Shown: in pieces, positions 1 to 8,608 of the stretch
Layout: each line of letters opens with the position of its first letter
Numbering within the stretch: position 1 is the stretch's first letter
Assembly: GCA_020161845.1 (NCBI GenBank)
Contig: JAIUNK010000020.1
Location: 1 to 64,000, forward strand
Direction: 5' to 3'
DNA length: 64,000 nucleotides
Origin: Actinomycetota bacterium
Lineage (GTDB): Bacteria > Actinomycetota > Actinomycetes > Actinomycetales > Dermatophilaceae
The notes under the pieces: generated by a model
Database searches by the model: none
What the model was told of the DNA's origin: nothing
What the model saw: only the letters and a program-made list of their open reading frames with translations
Program-made: the position numbers and the translations under genes

Positions 1-961
1 TCCGCTCGGCCGTGCTGGACCGTGGCAACAGCTGCAGGAACACCTCCAGGTCGTCGAACGTCGGCAGCACCTTCTCAATGCCGGTCACCGTGATCAGGGT
101 CTGCGGCAGGGTCAGACACATCCGGCCGTTGCCCTCGGACTCGACGATGACCAGGGTGCCCGACTCGGCGACGGCGAAATTCGCCCCGGACACCCCGACC
201 TTGGCGCGCAGGAACTTCTCCCGCAGGTGCAGCCGGGCGGCGCCCGCCAGATTGCGAGGCTCGCTGTCGAGATCGGACGGCGCCGGCTTGCCGTAGTTGC
301 CCATCTCGTCGAGGAAGATCTCGCGCACCTCGGCCCGGTTGCGGTGGATGGCCGGGACCAGGAAGTGGCTCGGCCGGTCGTGCCCGAGCTGCACGATGAT
401 CTCGGCGAGGTCGGTCTCCCAGGCGGCGATCCCGGCCTCTTCCAATGCCTCGTTGAGGCCGATCTCCTGGGTCACCATCGACTTGACCTTGACCACCTCG
501 GCGCCCGCCTCGCCGGTGCCGTCGTAGGTCACGTCCTCGTCGGCGAGCGCCTCCCGGACCAGGTCGACGACGATGCGGTTGGCCTCGGCGGCGTCGCGGG
601 CCCAGTGCACGACGGCACCCGCGGCGGTCAGGTTCTCCTCCAACTGCAGCAGATAGCTGTCCAGGTGCCGCAGGGTGCGGTTCTTGATGGCCTCGCCGGC
701 CAACCGCAACTCCTCCCAGTGGCCCAATTCGGCCGTCACCCGGGCCCGCTTGGTGCGGATCGTCGTCATGGCGTGATGCAGATTGCCGCGCTGGACCGGC
801 AACTCCAGTTCGCGCTTGGCCGCGACCGGGAAGCGCGGCTCGTCGATGAGCTCCCCTTCGGGTGGGGCGGGCGTCTTGCGGACCCCCTCGAATCGCGGCG
901 CCGGCAGCCCCGCGACCGGGGCTCGCCCGGCCGCACCCGACGTACGGTCCTGCACGCTCAT
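1..961 (-). CDS. lutB: L-lactate oxidation iron-sulfur protein LutB, partial (N-terminal part)
   Basis: The leftward reading frame starts at ATG 961 and runs off the left edge, so about 320 N-terminal residues are visible. The early residues match LutB, with a conserved HAMTTIRTKRARV stretch at about residue 70. LutB is the subunit of the LutABC L-lactate dehydrogenase that carries two [4Fe-4S] clusters; the complex oxidises L-lactate to pyruvate in the cytoplasm. The ferredoxin cysteines lie in the C-terminal part outside the window. The start codon shares an ATGA overlap with the lutA stop, and a GGAAGGAG ribosome site lies just upstream, which fixes the start. lutC, if present, would be further left. 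Confidence 0.9.
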   Translation of the reverse strand, partial: MSVQDRTSGAAGRAPVAGLPAPRFEGVRKTPAPPEGELIDEPRFPVAAKRELELPVQRGNLHHAMTTIRTKRARVTAELGHWEELRLAGEAIKNRTLRHLDSYLLQLEENLTAAGAVVHWARDAAEANRIVVDLVREALADEDVTYDGTGEAGAEVVKVKSMVTQEIGLNEALEEAGIAAWETDLAEIIVQLGHDRPSHFLVPAIHRNRAEVREIFLDEMGNYGKPAPSDLDSEPRNLAGAARLHLREKFLRAKVGVSGANFAVAESGTLVIVESEGNGRMCLTLPQTLITVTGIEKVLPTFDDLEVFLQLLPRSSTAER

Positions 962-1737
962 GTCCGCTCTCCTTCCGTGCTGGCCAGGATCTCGGCCAGG
1001 TGGATCGGCTTCACGCCGGCGCTCTGCCGGTTCAGCACGCCGGAAATATTGAGCAGGCACAGGTTGTCGCCCGCGACGAGATACTCCGCGCCGGTGTCCG
1101 CGACGTGCCGGGCCTTGTCACCCGCCATCGCCGTGGAGATGTCGGGGTTCTTCATCGCGAACGTGCCACCGAAGCCACAGCACCGGTCGTCGTCGACCAG
1201 CGGCAGGACGGTGATGCCGCGCACCGCCTGCAGCAGCCGCATCGGCTTGTCCCCCACCTGAGCCACCCGCATCGAGTGGCAGGTGGGGTGGTAGGTGACC
1301 TTGTGCGGGAAGTACGCCCCCACGTCGGTCATCCCGAGAACATCGACGACGAACTCGCTGATGTCGTAGGTGCGGGCGGCCACCGCGGCGGCCTCCCGGG
1401 CCAGGCCCGGATCGCCGGCGTGCCGGCCGAGCATCTCGTGCTGGTGGCGCACCGACCCGACGCAACTGCCCGAGGGGCCCACGATGTAGTCGTAGTCCCG
1501 GAAGGTCCGCACGTAGTTGCGCACCACCGGCACGGCCTCGTCGAAATAGCCGGTATTGGTGAAGGCCTGGCCGCAGCAGGTCTGGCCGGCCGGGAAAACG
1601 ACCTCGCAGCCGAGCCGTTCGAGCAGGGTCACGACCGCCTTCGGGGTCTGCGGGAACATCACGTCGTTCGCACAGGTCGCGAACAGGGCCACGCGCGTGC
1701 CCGCCGGGGCACGGCGAACCTCGTCGACCGTGGTCAT
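958..1737 (-). CDS. lutA: L-lactate oxidation iron-sulfur protein LutA
   Basis: This is a 259-residue protein with two cysteine-rich CCG-domain modules, visible as CCGQAF near residue 60 and CCGFGG near residue 190, each with upstream partner cysteines (CAND, CHSM). This is the LutA/YkgE family, part of the LutABC lactate-oxidising complex. A GTG at 1746 would add three residues. I prefer ATG 1737 because AAAGGTGA sits at the right distance from it. lctP ends 31 bases upstream and lutB overlaps the stop by 4 bases, so permease and dehydrogenase subunits form one transcript. Confidence 0.93.
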   Translation of the reverse strand: MTTVDEVRRAPAGTRVALFATCANDVMFPQTPKAVVTLLERLGCEVVFPAGQTCCGQAFTNTGYFDEAVPVVRNYVRTFRDYDYIVGPSGSCVGSVRHQHEMLGRHAGDPGLAREAAAVAARTYDISEFVVDVLGMTDVGAYFPHKVTYHPTCHSMRVAQVGDKPMRLLQAVRGITVLPLVDDDRCCGFGGTFAMKNPDISTAMAGDKARHVADTGAEYLVAGDNLCLLNISGVLNRQSAGVKPIHLAEILASTEGERT

Positions 1738-1768
1738 GGGGGTCACCTTTCGGATCGGAGGGGGACGA

Positions 1769-3514
1769 TCAGAAGTGCGGCAGCATCCACGACAGGACCG
1801 AGGTGGACTGCAGGCCGATGAGGAGGCACAGCACGACGAGCAGACCGAGGCTCCACCACATCACGCGGCGCAGGATGTCGGACTCGCGACCGAGCAGCCC
1901 GACGGCCGTGGCCGCGATCGTGAGGTTCTGCGGGCTGATCATCTTGCCGACCACGCCGCCTGCGGTGTTCGCGGCGACGAGCAGCGTCGGGTTGATCCCG
2001 GCCTCCTTCGCCGCCGTCTGCTGCAGCGTCGCGAACAGGGCGTTCGCGCTGGTGTCGGACCCGGTCACCGCGGTGCCGATCCAGCCCAGGATCGGGGAGA
2101 GGAAGGCGAACGCCGCGCCGGTGCCGGCGATCCAGGTGCCGATCGTGACGGTCTGGCCGGAGAGGTTCATGACATAGGCCAACGACAGCACCGAGGCGAT
2201 GGTCAGGAAGCTGAACTTCATCTTCATCGCGACGGCACCGATGACCTTGGCCAGGCCACCGATCCCCACCCCGTAGACCAGGGCCACAATGACCGAGCAG
2301 ATCAGGAGCATGGTGCCGGGGTTGGACAGCCACTGGAAGTTGTACACCCCCGAGCTGTTCGGCTTGCCCGCCGCCGTGAGCACCTCACCCGCGACGAACG
2401 GCCAGTTGACCTTGATGTCCGTGCTGGCGAGGAAGGTCTTGACGAACGGCACCAGCTTGGCGATCGAGAAGACCGCGATGACCAGCAGATAGGGGAACAG
2501 CGCCAGGGCCACCTTGCCGCCGTCCAGGCGCTCGCGCGCCGGTGCCGACGCAGGCGCCCGAGTCGCGGTCGCGGTCCCGGTCGCGCCGCTGCCGGCGCCC
2601 TGGTGCCCGTGCTCGGGCTCGATCGGCAGCCCGGCCTCCTCGCGCTCCTTGACGTACGCCGTGCGCAGCGAGGCACGGACCTCGTCGCGGCCCTGCGGCT
2701 GCCAGAACCGCAGCATGACGACGATGACGGCGAGCCCGGCGAGGGAGGAGATGATGTCGGTCAGCTCGTAGGACAGGTACGTCGCGCTGATCCACTGAGT
2801 GACGCCGAAGGTGACACCCGTGACCAGAGCGACCTGCCAGCACTGCCGAACGCCGCGCATGCCGTCGGTGAGGAAGCACAGGAACAGCGGCACCATGAAC
2901 GCCAGCAGCGGGGTCTGGTGACCCACGTAGGCCCCGATCTGCGAGGCGGGGATGCCGGTGAGGGCACCCGCGGTCGTGATCGGGGTGCCGATGGCGCCGA
3001 AGGCGACCGGCGCGGTGTTGGCCAGCAGCACGATCGCCGCCGCGCGCAGTGCCGAGAACCCGCAGGCCATCAGCATGACGCCGGTGATCGCCACCGGGGC
3101 GCCGAAGCCGGCCAGGGCCTCCATCAGGCCACCGAAGCAGAACGCGATGAGGATCGCCTGAACGCGCGGGTCGTCGGAGATCGCGTCGAACACGTCACGA
3201 AGATCCTCGAACCGGCCCGAGGCGACCGTGACCTCATAGAGCGCGATCGCCATGAAGACGATCCAGGCGATCGGGAAGAGGCCGAAGACGGCGCCCTCGA
3301 CGGCACCCGACAGGGCGGATACCACCGGCATCTTCCAGCCGAGGATGGCGATGAGCAGGGCCACCCCGAGCGCGGACAGCCCGGCGAGGTGGGCCTTCCA
3401 CCGCAGGACGCCCAGCGTCACGAACATGGTCACCAGGGGCAACAGTCCGACGATGGCGGAGACCCACATGGGGCCTAGCGGCGAGATGTCAGGTTTGAAC
3501 GCGGTCAGCAGCAT
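1769..3514 (-). CDS. lctP: L-lactate permease (LctP/LldP family)
   Basis: This is a 581-residue, very hydrophobic protein with about 12 to 14 membrane helices. It has the family's G-rich segments, for example FCFGGLMEALAGFGAPVAITG at about residue 110 and NLTIAATAVGLLG near the C terminus. The family imports L-lactate (and glycolate) by proton symport across the cytoplasmic membrane. A longer frame reaches 3604, but ATG 3514 has GGAG eight bases upstream and begins the usual hydrophobic N terminus. A charged, Ala/Arg/His-rich cytoplasmic loop (about residues 300-340) is longer than usual. It is the first gene of the lactate operon, divergent from the regulator at 3739. Confidence 0.93.
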   Translation of the reverse strand: MLLTAFKPDISPLGPMWVSAIVGLLPLVTMFVTLGVLRWKAHLAGLSALGVALLIAILGWKMPVVSALSGAVEGAVFGLFPIAWIVFMAIALYEVTVASGRFEDLRDVFDAISDDPRVQAILIAFCFGGLMEALAGFGAPVAITGVMLMACGFSALRAAAIVLLANTAPVAFGAIGTPITTAGALTGIPASQIGAYVGHQTPLLAFMVPLFLCFLTDGMRGVRQCWQVALVTGVTFGVTQWISATYLSYELTDIISSLAGLAVIVVMLRFWQPQGRDEVRASLRTAYVKEREEAGLPIEPEHGHQGAGSGATGTATATRAPASAPARERLDGGKVALALFPYLLVIAVFSIAKLVPFVKTFLASTDIKVNWPFVAGEVLTAAGKPNSSGVYNFQWLSNPGTMLLICSVIVALVYGVGIGGLAKVIGAVAMKMKFSFLTIASVLSLAYVMNLSGQTVTIGTWIAGTGAAFAFLSPILGWIGTAVTGSDTSANALFATLQQTAAKEAGINPTLLVAANTAGGVVGKMISPQNLTIAATAVGLLGRESDILRRVMWWSLGLLVVLCLLIGLQSTSVLSWMLPHF

Positions 3515-3610
3515 GAGCACAACTCCGGGCTCGTGGTCGACAGGGGGAGACCGTTGCGCGCCGGGGACGTGTCGCCACTCTGTGACGACTCGCGCCTTGT
3601 GCACCGACCC

Positions 3611-3629
3611 TCAATGGTCTAACCATTGA
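3611..3629. promoter_or_regulatory. FadR/LldR-type operator between lctP and the GntR regulator
   Basis: This is a perfect inverted repeat, TCAATGGT-CTA-ACCATTGA. Its core TGGTCTAACCA fits the FadR-subfamily consensus TNGTNNNACNA exactly. It lies about 97 bases upstream of lctP and 110 bases upstream of the divergent regulator gene, where one bound dimer could control both. Confidence 0.8.
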
Positions 3630-3673
3630 AGGTAGAGATTGCCGGGTCCGCGGTCAAGGGTCTCTTTCGCAAA

Positions 3674-3684
3674 ATGTCTGACCA
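3674..3684. promoter_or_regulatory. second, imperfect FadR-type operator
   Basis: ATGTCTGACCA matches the FadR-type consensus TNGTNNNACNA at all but the first position, and flanking AAT/ATT extends the symmetry. It lies 45 bases from the perfect site and 55 bases before the regulator start, so it may mediate autoregulation or loop formation. Confidence 0.5.
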
Positions 3685-3738
3685 TTCGACGACGGAGTCG
3701 GCCATCGAGGCGGCACAGTGTCCACGAGGAGGTGAGCC

Positions 3739-4545
3739 GTGTCGGCGCACATCAATGAGACCGGCGAGCTCGCAGGACCGATCGGCGAGGCGGCGGGCGG
3801 GGCAGGCGAGACCGCCGCGACCTGGCGGCCGGTGCGCCGCCAACGTGCCTATCAACAGGTCGTGGCGCAGATCGAGGAACAGATCCTGCACGGCACCCTG
3901 GTTGTCGGCGACCGGCTCCCGGCCGAACGGGATCTCGCGGCCATGTTGGGGGTGTCTCGAGCCGCGGTGCGCGAGGCGATCCGCACCCTCCAGGCGCAAG
4001 GCGTTCTGCATGCGGCCGTCGGCGTCGGCCCGGATGGCGGCACCACCGTCTGCGCCATGCCCAGCCAAGCCCTCTCCCGGATGCTCCGTCTCCACGTCGC
4101 GCTCTCGAACTTCCCGATGGGCGACGTCATCGAGGCGCGGGTGATGCTCGAACGGTGGAGCGCCCGGCTGGCCGCCCGCAGCGGCAGCGAGCAGCACCTC
4201 GCCCGCCTGGCCGGGCTCGTCGAGGCGATGGACGCCGTCGACGTCGACCGGGCCGAATTCAACGATCTGGACACCGAGTTCCACGTCGCGATCGCCGAGG
4301 CCGGCGGCAATCGCTTGGTCGGCGACATGACCACGGCCATCCGGGAGTCGATGCGCCTGCCGATCCTGGACAGCTTCCACGAGATGCCTGACTGGGACTC
4401 CTTCGTCGATGACCTGCGCGCCGGTCACCGGCTGATCGCGCAGACCATCGGTGCCCGCGACGAAGGAGCGGCGGCGGACGCCGTGGAGAGCCACATCCGA
4501 TTCGCCTATTCAGCGCTGGGCTGGCGCCGCCCCCGCGAGCCCTGA
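3739..4545 (+). CDS. FadR-subfamily GntR transcriptional regulator, probable lactate-responsive repressor (LldR-like)
   Basis: This is a 268-residue protein. The winged-helix GntR domain spans about residues 35-105 (ILHGTLVVGDRLPAERDLAAMLGVSRAAVREAIRTL). An FCD ligand domain follows at about 120-255, with the expected metal-ligand pattern (the Asp in LDTEFH, the His in AGHRLI and the His in ESHIRF). The GTG start is supported by GAGGAGGTGAG seven bases upstream. It diverges from the lactate permease operon and has a canonical FadR-type operator upstream, so lactate-dependent control of lctP-lutAB is the natural reading. The effector itself is inferred from context. Confidence 0.88.
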   Translation: MSAHINETGELAGPIGEAAGGAGETAATWRPVRRQRAYQQVVAQIEEQILHGTLVVGDRLPAERDLAAMLGVSRAAVREAIRTLQAQGVLHAAVGVGPDGGTTVCAMPSQALSRMLRLHVALSNFPMGDVIEARVMLERWSARLAARSGSEQHLARLAGLVEAMDAVDVDRAEFNDLDTEFHVAIAEAGGNRLVGDMTTAIRESMRLPILDSFHEMPDWDSFVDDLRAGHRLIAQTIGARDEGAAADAVESHIRFAYSALGWRRPREP

Positions 4546-4552
4546 CGGGAGC

Positions 4553-5266
4553 TCAGATGTCGTAGTGACCGCTGCCGTCGTCCGATCCGGCGGGGGGCGT
4601 TGCAGGATGAGCGGTCGGTTCCGCCGGATCGGGCGCCGCGGCGGCCACCCGGCGTACGTCGTCCTCGCTCACCCCGCCGTGCCGCAGCACCACCGGTTCC
4701 GACCCGGTGCAGTCCACGATGGTCGAGGACAGCCCACCCCGGGACGGGCCCGCGTCGAGATAGACCGCCACCGACGGGCCGAGCATGGCCGCCGCCTCCA
4801 GCACCGTGGTGGCCGCCGGGGACCCCGTGGTGTTCGCACTGGTCACGGCCAGCGGACCAGTCTGTCGCAGGAGCGCCAGCGCGACCGGGTCGGCGGGCAT
4901 CCGCAGCCCGACCGTCCCATTGGTCTCGCCCAGGTCCCACAGCAACGAGGCCTGGGAGCGCAGGATCAGGGTCAGCGGGCCGGGCCAGTAGGCCGCCATG
5001 AGTCGGCGCGCGTAGTCGGGCACCTCGGTGGCCAGTCCGTCCACCGTGCGCAGGTCGGGCACCAGCACCGGGGGCGGCATCTCGCGCCCGCGACCCTTCG
5101 CCGCCAGCAGGGCGGCCACCGCGGCCGGGTCGAAGGCGTCGGCCCCCACGCCGTACACGGTGTCGGTCGGCAGGACGACCAGGTGCCCGTCCCGAAGGAC
5201 GTCGGCAGCCTGGGCCACCGCGGCCGAGCAGGCGTCCTCGCTGGTGCAGTCGATGACCGGGCTCAC
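4553..5266 (-). CDS. tsaC: L-threonylcarbamoyladenylate synthase (Sua5/YrdC/TsaC family)
   Basis: This is a 237-residue protein with the YrdC-like fold. It shows the PTDTVYGVGADA motif near residue 33, K-R at AAKGRGREMP, WPGPLTLIL near 95 and the SANTTGSPAATT motif near 145. It makes threonylcarbamoyl-AMP from threonine, bicarbonate and ATP for t6A37 tRNA modification. The GTG start lies at the end of the prmC side. A Pro/Ala-rich tail of about 30 residues follows the domain and there is no separate C-terminal Sua5 domain. It is the last gene of the conserved rpmE-prfA-prmC-sua5 series and converges on the regulator gene, with only 7 bases between stops. Confidence 0.92.
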   Translation of the reverse strand: MSPVIDCTSEDACSAAVAQAADVLRDGHLVVLPTDTVYGVGADAFDPAAVAALLAAKGRGREMPPPVLVPDLRTVDGLATEVPDYARRLMAAYWPGPLTLILRSQASLLWDLGETNGTVGLRMPADPVALALLRQTGPLAVTSANTTGSPAATTVLEAAAMLGPSVAVYLDAGPSRGGLSSTIVDCTGSEPVVLRHGGVSEDDVRRVAAAAPDPAEPTAHPATPPAGSDDGSGHYDI

Positions 5267-5275
5267 GGCGCCAGT

Positions 5276-5998
5276 CTAGAAGTCGAACCCGCCGTCAAAA
5301 CCGCCGCCGTCGAACCCGTCGAAGTCCCCGAAGGAATCCCCACCGAACCCGCCGTCGTCGATGCGGCTGGTGTCCAGGTTCGCGCCGTCGCTGAACATCC
5401 CGGCGTCACCGCCGTCGGCGAAGGCCTGGCCGCCTCCGGAGGTGTCCCAGTCCATGAAGCCGTCGTGGTCGAAGAACTCGTTCGCGATGGCCGAGCCGAT
5501 GAACGCTCCGGCCACCGATCCGAGCAGGATGCCGCCCATCCCCATGGCCATCCCGCCCATCATGCCGCCGCCACCCATCATCCGCGGGAGGGTGCCGGGC
5601 TCGCGCATCTCGGTGCGGGTCGCCGAGCGGGCCAGCGCCTGCGGGCTGTCGTCGGCCGGCCGGTCCGCGGGATTGCCCTGCGACAGCCGGGTCAACAGCT
5701 CGCGCCGTTGCTCCGGCGTCAGCTTGGCGAAGGCCTCCGCGTGGGCCGCCTCGATCTGGTCGGGCGGCGCCGTCTGCAGCAGGTATTGGTAGCGGCGGAT
5801 CGCTTGTTCGTTCTCGTCCTGCCGAGGGGAGGGCGCGTCCTGGGGCCCGCCCTGCGGATAACTCCCCTGGCCATAGCCCTGCTGCGGGTAGCCCTGCTGG
5901 GGGTAGCCCTGCTGCGGGCCGTAGCCTTGCTGCGGGTAGGCCCCCTGCTGCGGGTTGCCGAGCGGGGTGCGGCCGAACAACCGGTCGAGGAAACCCAT
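5276..5998 (-). CDS. Gln/Gly-rich small protein of unknown function
   Basis: This is a 240-residue protein with a good ribosome site (GAAGGGA) before ATG. Residues 1-12 (MGFLDRLFGRTP) form an amphipathic start. Residues 16-50 carry repeated PQQGY units, followed by a charged helical stretch (residues 60-120) that includes AHAEAFAKLTPEQRRELLTRL. Next comes a Met/Gly-rich segment with one possible membrane helix (GILLGSVAGAFIGSAIANEFF, about 155-175). The acidic Gly/Asp/Phe-rich tail ends GGGFDGGFDF. The middle helical motif recurs in small actinobacterial proteins of unknown role. It sits between prmC and sua5, which are normally adjacent. I assign no function. Confidence 0.75.
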   Translation of the reverse strand: MGFLDRLFGRTPLGNPQQGAYPQQGYGPQQGYPQQGYPQQGYGQGSYPQGGPQDAPSPRQDENEQAIRRYQYLLQTAPPDQIEAAHAEAFAKLTPEQRRELLTRLSQGNPADRPADDSPQALARSATRTEMREPGTLPRMMGGGGMMGGMAMGMGGILLGSVAGAFIGSAIANEFFDHDGFMDWDTSGGGQAFADGGDAGMFSDGANLDTSRIDDGGFGGDSFGDFDGFDGGGFDGGFDF

Positions 5999-6094
5999 AT
6001 CGATCCCTTCGCTTGGTGGCGTGACGCGGTGGCCACTCGTGGACCTGAACGCGGCGCGGGTCCGCGGCGTTCCCCTACCCCGACGGGGTCCGCC

Positions 6095-7066
6095 TCACGC
6101 GCGCCGGGCCACGCTGACGCGGGGTCGGCCGGCCAGATCCGCGATGTCCTGGATCTCGACCCAGTCCCCCGCCGCGGCCAGCGCCGCCGGCAGCGACTCA
6201 CCCTGGGCGTCGGCATGTTCCATCGCGAGCAGCCCGCCGGGACGCAGCAGCTCCGCGGCGCGCGCGGCCATGGCCAGCGGCACGGCCAGGCCATCGGCGC
6301 TGCGCCCATAGAGTGCCAGTTCCGGGTCGTGGTCGCGCACCTCCTGGTCGAGGGGCACCATGCCGTCGGGGATGTACGGCGGGTTGCAGGTCACCACGTC
6401 GACGCAGCCCTCCACCGACGCGAGTTCGGGGTGCGGCGCAGCGCCGTCCCCGACGATCAAGCGCACCCGGGGGGCGTGTGCGGCAATGTTCGCCCGCGCG
6501 TACGCCGCAGCCTCGGGCGAGAGCTCCACGGCCCAGACCCGGGACGTCGGGTGCTCGACGGCGATCGCCACCGCGATCGCCCCCGAGCCGGTGCACAGGT
6601 CCACCACCATGGGGTCGGCGCCCGAGGCCCGCTGCTCGCGCGGCCCTGAGGGCCCCGACGGCCCCGACGGCCCAGCCAGCCCAGCCGGCCCAGCCGGCCC
6701 AGCCGGCCCAGACAGCGTGGTCAGTTCGGCGAGGACCGCCGTGACCAGCACCTCGGTCTCGGGGCGGGGCACAAACACCCCGGGTCCGACCGCGAGTTCG
6801 AGCCGGCGGAACGGCGCCCGCCCCGTCAGATGCTGCAGCGGCACCCGACGTACCCGCTGCGCCACCAGCTCGGCGAAACCCGGCGGCACGGCCGCGCCGA
6901 GGACCGCCCGGCGGCGCACCTCGCCGTAGGAGACGTCGAGCAGGTGAGCCGCCAGCGCCACGGCGTCGTGCTCGGGGCTGGCCACCCCGGCCTCGGCCAG
7001 CGCCGCGGCCGCCGCGCGCAGGGCGGCTGCCAGCTGCGGCGCCGGTCCGGCGGCTGCGCCGCTCAC
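6095..7066 (-). CDS. prmC: peptide chain release factor N5-glutamine methyltransferase PrmC (HemK)
   Basis: This is a 323-residue class I SAM methyltransferase. It has the N-terminal helical substrate-binding domain, PRPETEVLV near residue 105, the SAM-binding motif [10 protein letters not shown] near 155, and the catalytic NPPYIPDG near 225. It methylates the Gln of the GGQ motif in release factors, including PrfA encoded just upstream. The GTG start overlaps the prfA stop (GTGA). An unusual collagen-like run of about eight Gly-Pro-Ala/Ser triplets (about residues 118-145) is inserted just before the SAM motif; the rest is of normal length. Confidence 0.95.
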   Translation of the reverse strand: MSGAAAGPAPQLAAALRAAAAALAEAGVASPEHDAVALAAHLLDVSYGEVRRRAVLGAAVPPGFAELVAQRVRRVPLQHLTGRAPFRRLELAVGPGVFVPRPETEVLVTAVLAELTTLSGPAGPAGPAGLAGPSGPSGPSGPREQRASGADPMVVDLCTGSGAIAVAIAVEHPTSRVWAVELSPEAAAYARANIAAHAPRVRLIVGDGAAPHPELASVEGCVDVVTCNPPYIPDGMVPLDQEVRDHDPELALYGRSADGLAVPLAMAARAAELLRPGGLLAMEHADAQGESLPAALAAAGDWVEIQDIADLAGRPRVSVARRA

Positions 7067-8145
7067 GTGCCGTCGGTGATGCCGGCCAGCCGCTCGGCCT
7101 CGTCCGCGGCCAGGCAGGACTGCACGACGGGATCGAGGTCACCGTCGAGCACCTGGTCCAGGTTGTAGGCCTTGAACCCGGTGCGGTGATCGGCAATGCG
7201 GTTCTCGGGGAAGTTGTAGGTGCGGATCCGCTCGCTGCGATCCACCGTGCGGACCTGGCTGCGCCGCGCGTCGGCGGCGGCGGCCTCGGCCTCCTCCACC
7301 CGCATCCGATGCAGCCGGGCCCGCAGCACCCGCAGCGCCGACTCCTTGTTCTGTAGCTGACTCTTCTCGTTCTGGCAGCTCACCACGAGGCCGGTGGGCA
7401 GGTGCGTGATCCGTACCGCGGAGTCGGTCGTGTTGACGCTCTGACCACCGGGGCCGGAGCTGCGGTAGACGTCGATGCGCAGATCGTTCGCGGCGATCTC
7501 GACCTCTTCGGGATCGTCGACATCCGGCATGACGAGCACGCCCGCGGCGCTGGTGTGGATCCGGCCTTGGCTTTCGGTGACGGGCACCCGCTGCACCCGG
7601 TGCACCCCGCCCTCGAACTTCAGCCGCGCCCACGGGGCCTGTCCCGGCTCCGCGGCGCCCTTCGCGGTGATCGCGAGCCGGGCGTCCTTGTATCCGCCGA
7701 GGTCGGACTCGGTGGCGTCCAGCAGCCGGGTGGCCCAGCCGCGGCGCTCGGCGTACCGCAGGTACATCCGCAGCAGATCGCCCGCGAACAAGGCGGACTC
7801 CTCGCCGCCCTCGCCCGCCTTGACCTCCAGGATGGCGTCGCGGTCGTCGTCGGGATCGCGCGGGACCAGCAGCCGGCGCAGCCGGTCCGACGCCTGCGCC
7901 AATCGCGCGGCCAGCTCCGGCACCTCGGCAGCGAACGCCGCGTCCTCCGCGCCCAACTCGCGGGCGGCCGCGAGGTCGCCGGTCAGGGCGCGGACCTGCT
8001 CATAGGCCCGGACCGTCGGCGCCAGCGCGGCGTACCGCTTGTTCAGCCGCCGCAACAGCGCCTGGTCGCCGAACACCTCGGGCTCGGCGAGGCGCGCCTC
8101 CAGCTGGGCGTACTCGCTCGCGAGCGCGGCGGCGGAGTCGAGCAT
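7063..8145 (-). CDS. prfA: peptide chain release factor 1
   Basis: This is a 360-residue release factor of normal RF1 length. The GGQ loop is visible as [18 protein letters not shown] near residue 230, where Gln is the PrmC target. The PCRF domain precedes it ([21 protein letters not shown]). It recognises UAA and UAG on the ribosome and triggers peptidyl-tRNA hydrolysis. A frame extends upstream through 8592, but ATG 8145 ([19 protein letters not shown]) matches the family N terminus and has an AAAGG site. It is followed with overlap by prmC. Confidence 0.96.
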   Translation of the reverse strand: MLDSAAALASEYAQLEARLAEPEVFGDQALLRRLNKRYAALAPTVRAYEQVRALTGDLAAARELGAEDAAFAAEVPELAARLAQASDRLRRLLVPRDPDDDRDAILEVKAGEGGEESALFAGDLLRMYLRYAERRGWATRLLDATESDLGGYKDARLAITAKGAAEPGQAPWARLKFEGGVHRVQRVPVTESQGRIHTSAAGVLVMPDVDDPEEVEIAANDLRIDVYRSSGPGGQSVNTTDSAVRITHLPTGLVVSCQNEKSQLQNKESALRVLRARLHRMRVEEAEAAAADARRSQVRTVDRSERIRTYNFPENRIADHRTGFKAYNLDQVLDGDLDPVVQSCLAADEAERLAGITDGT

Positions 8146-8227
8146 CGGCGGCCTTTCGCCTGGGCGACCGCAACGGTCGGGGACTGGGGGTCGGGGACTT
8201 CGCGGTCCGGGACTGGGGGGAAACGCA

Positions 8228-8270
8228 CCGACGCCGGTCCCGGCGCACGCGCGCCCGGGACCGGCGTCGG
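8228..8270 (-). terminator. strong hairpin after rpmE
   Basis: A perfect 16-bp stem (8228-8243 with 8255-8270) with an 11-base loop begins 10 bases after the rpmE stop. No T-run follows, as is common for actinobacterial terminators. It would separate or attenuate rpmE from prfA. Confidence 0.65.
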
Positions 8271-8279
8271 GACGGGAAG

Positions 8280-8495
8280 CTACTTGGCGGCCTTCTTGCC
8301 GTAGCGGGCCTCGAACCGCGCCACCCGGCCACCGGTGTCGAGGATCTTCTGCTTGCCCGTGTAGAACGGGTGGCACTGGCTGCACACATCGGCGTTGATC
8401 ACGCCGTTCTTGGCGGTGCTGCGAGTGAGGAAGCTGTTGCCGCAGGTGCACGTCACCGTGGTGACGGCATAGGCGGGGTGGATGTCCTTGCGCAC
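8280..8495 (-). CDS. rpmE: 50S ribosomal protein L31, zinc-binding type
   Basis: This is a 71-residue protein reading [16 protein letters not shown] at the start. It has the zinc ligands of the C+ form of L31 (TCTCGN and [11 protein letters not shown]). The GTG start at 8495 is preceded by CAAGGAG. A larger open frame continues upstream but is not part of the gene. A strong hairpin follows. In the conserved gene order it lies between rho and prfA; here the sensory/glycosyltransferase cassette separates it from rho. Confidence 0.95.
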   Translation of the reverse strand: MRKDIHPAYAVTTVTCTCGNSFLTRSTAKNGVINADVCSQCHPFYTGKQKILDTGGRVARFEARYGKKAAK

Positions 8496-8608
8496 GGTGC
8501 TCTCCTTGAGGCTCTGGTCCGCCGGGTCGTCGCACCGCGCTGATGCGTCGGGAACCGGCGAAGCGTCCTCCAGTGTGCCAGAGCGGCCCCACGGCCCCGA
8601 AATCGGGG

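Noticed and set aside
227-1261. Long rightward open frame over the lut genes
   Set aside because: It is the complement-strand shadow of lutB and lutA, with no recognisable domain and His/Arg/Gly-rich composition typical of antisense frames in high-GC DNA.
4451-6649. 732-codon rightward frame over sua5, the Gln/Gly-rich gene and prmC
   Set aside because: It spans three recognisable leftward genes, has no domain of its own and consists of GRxRH-type antisense sequence.
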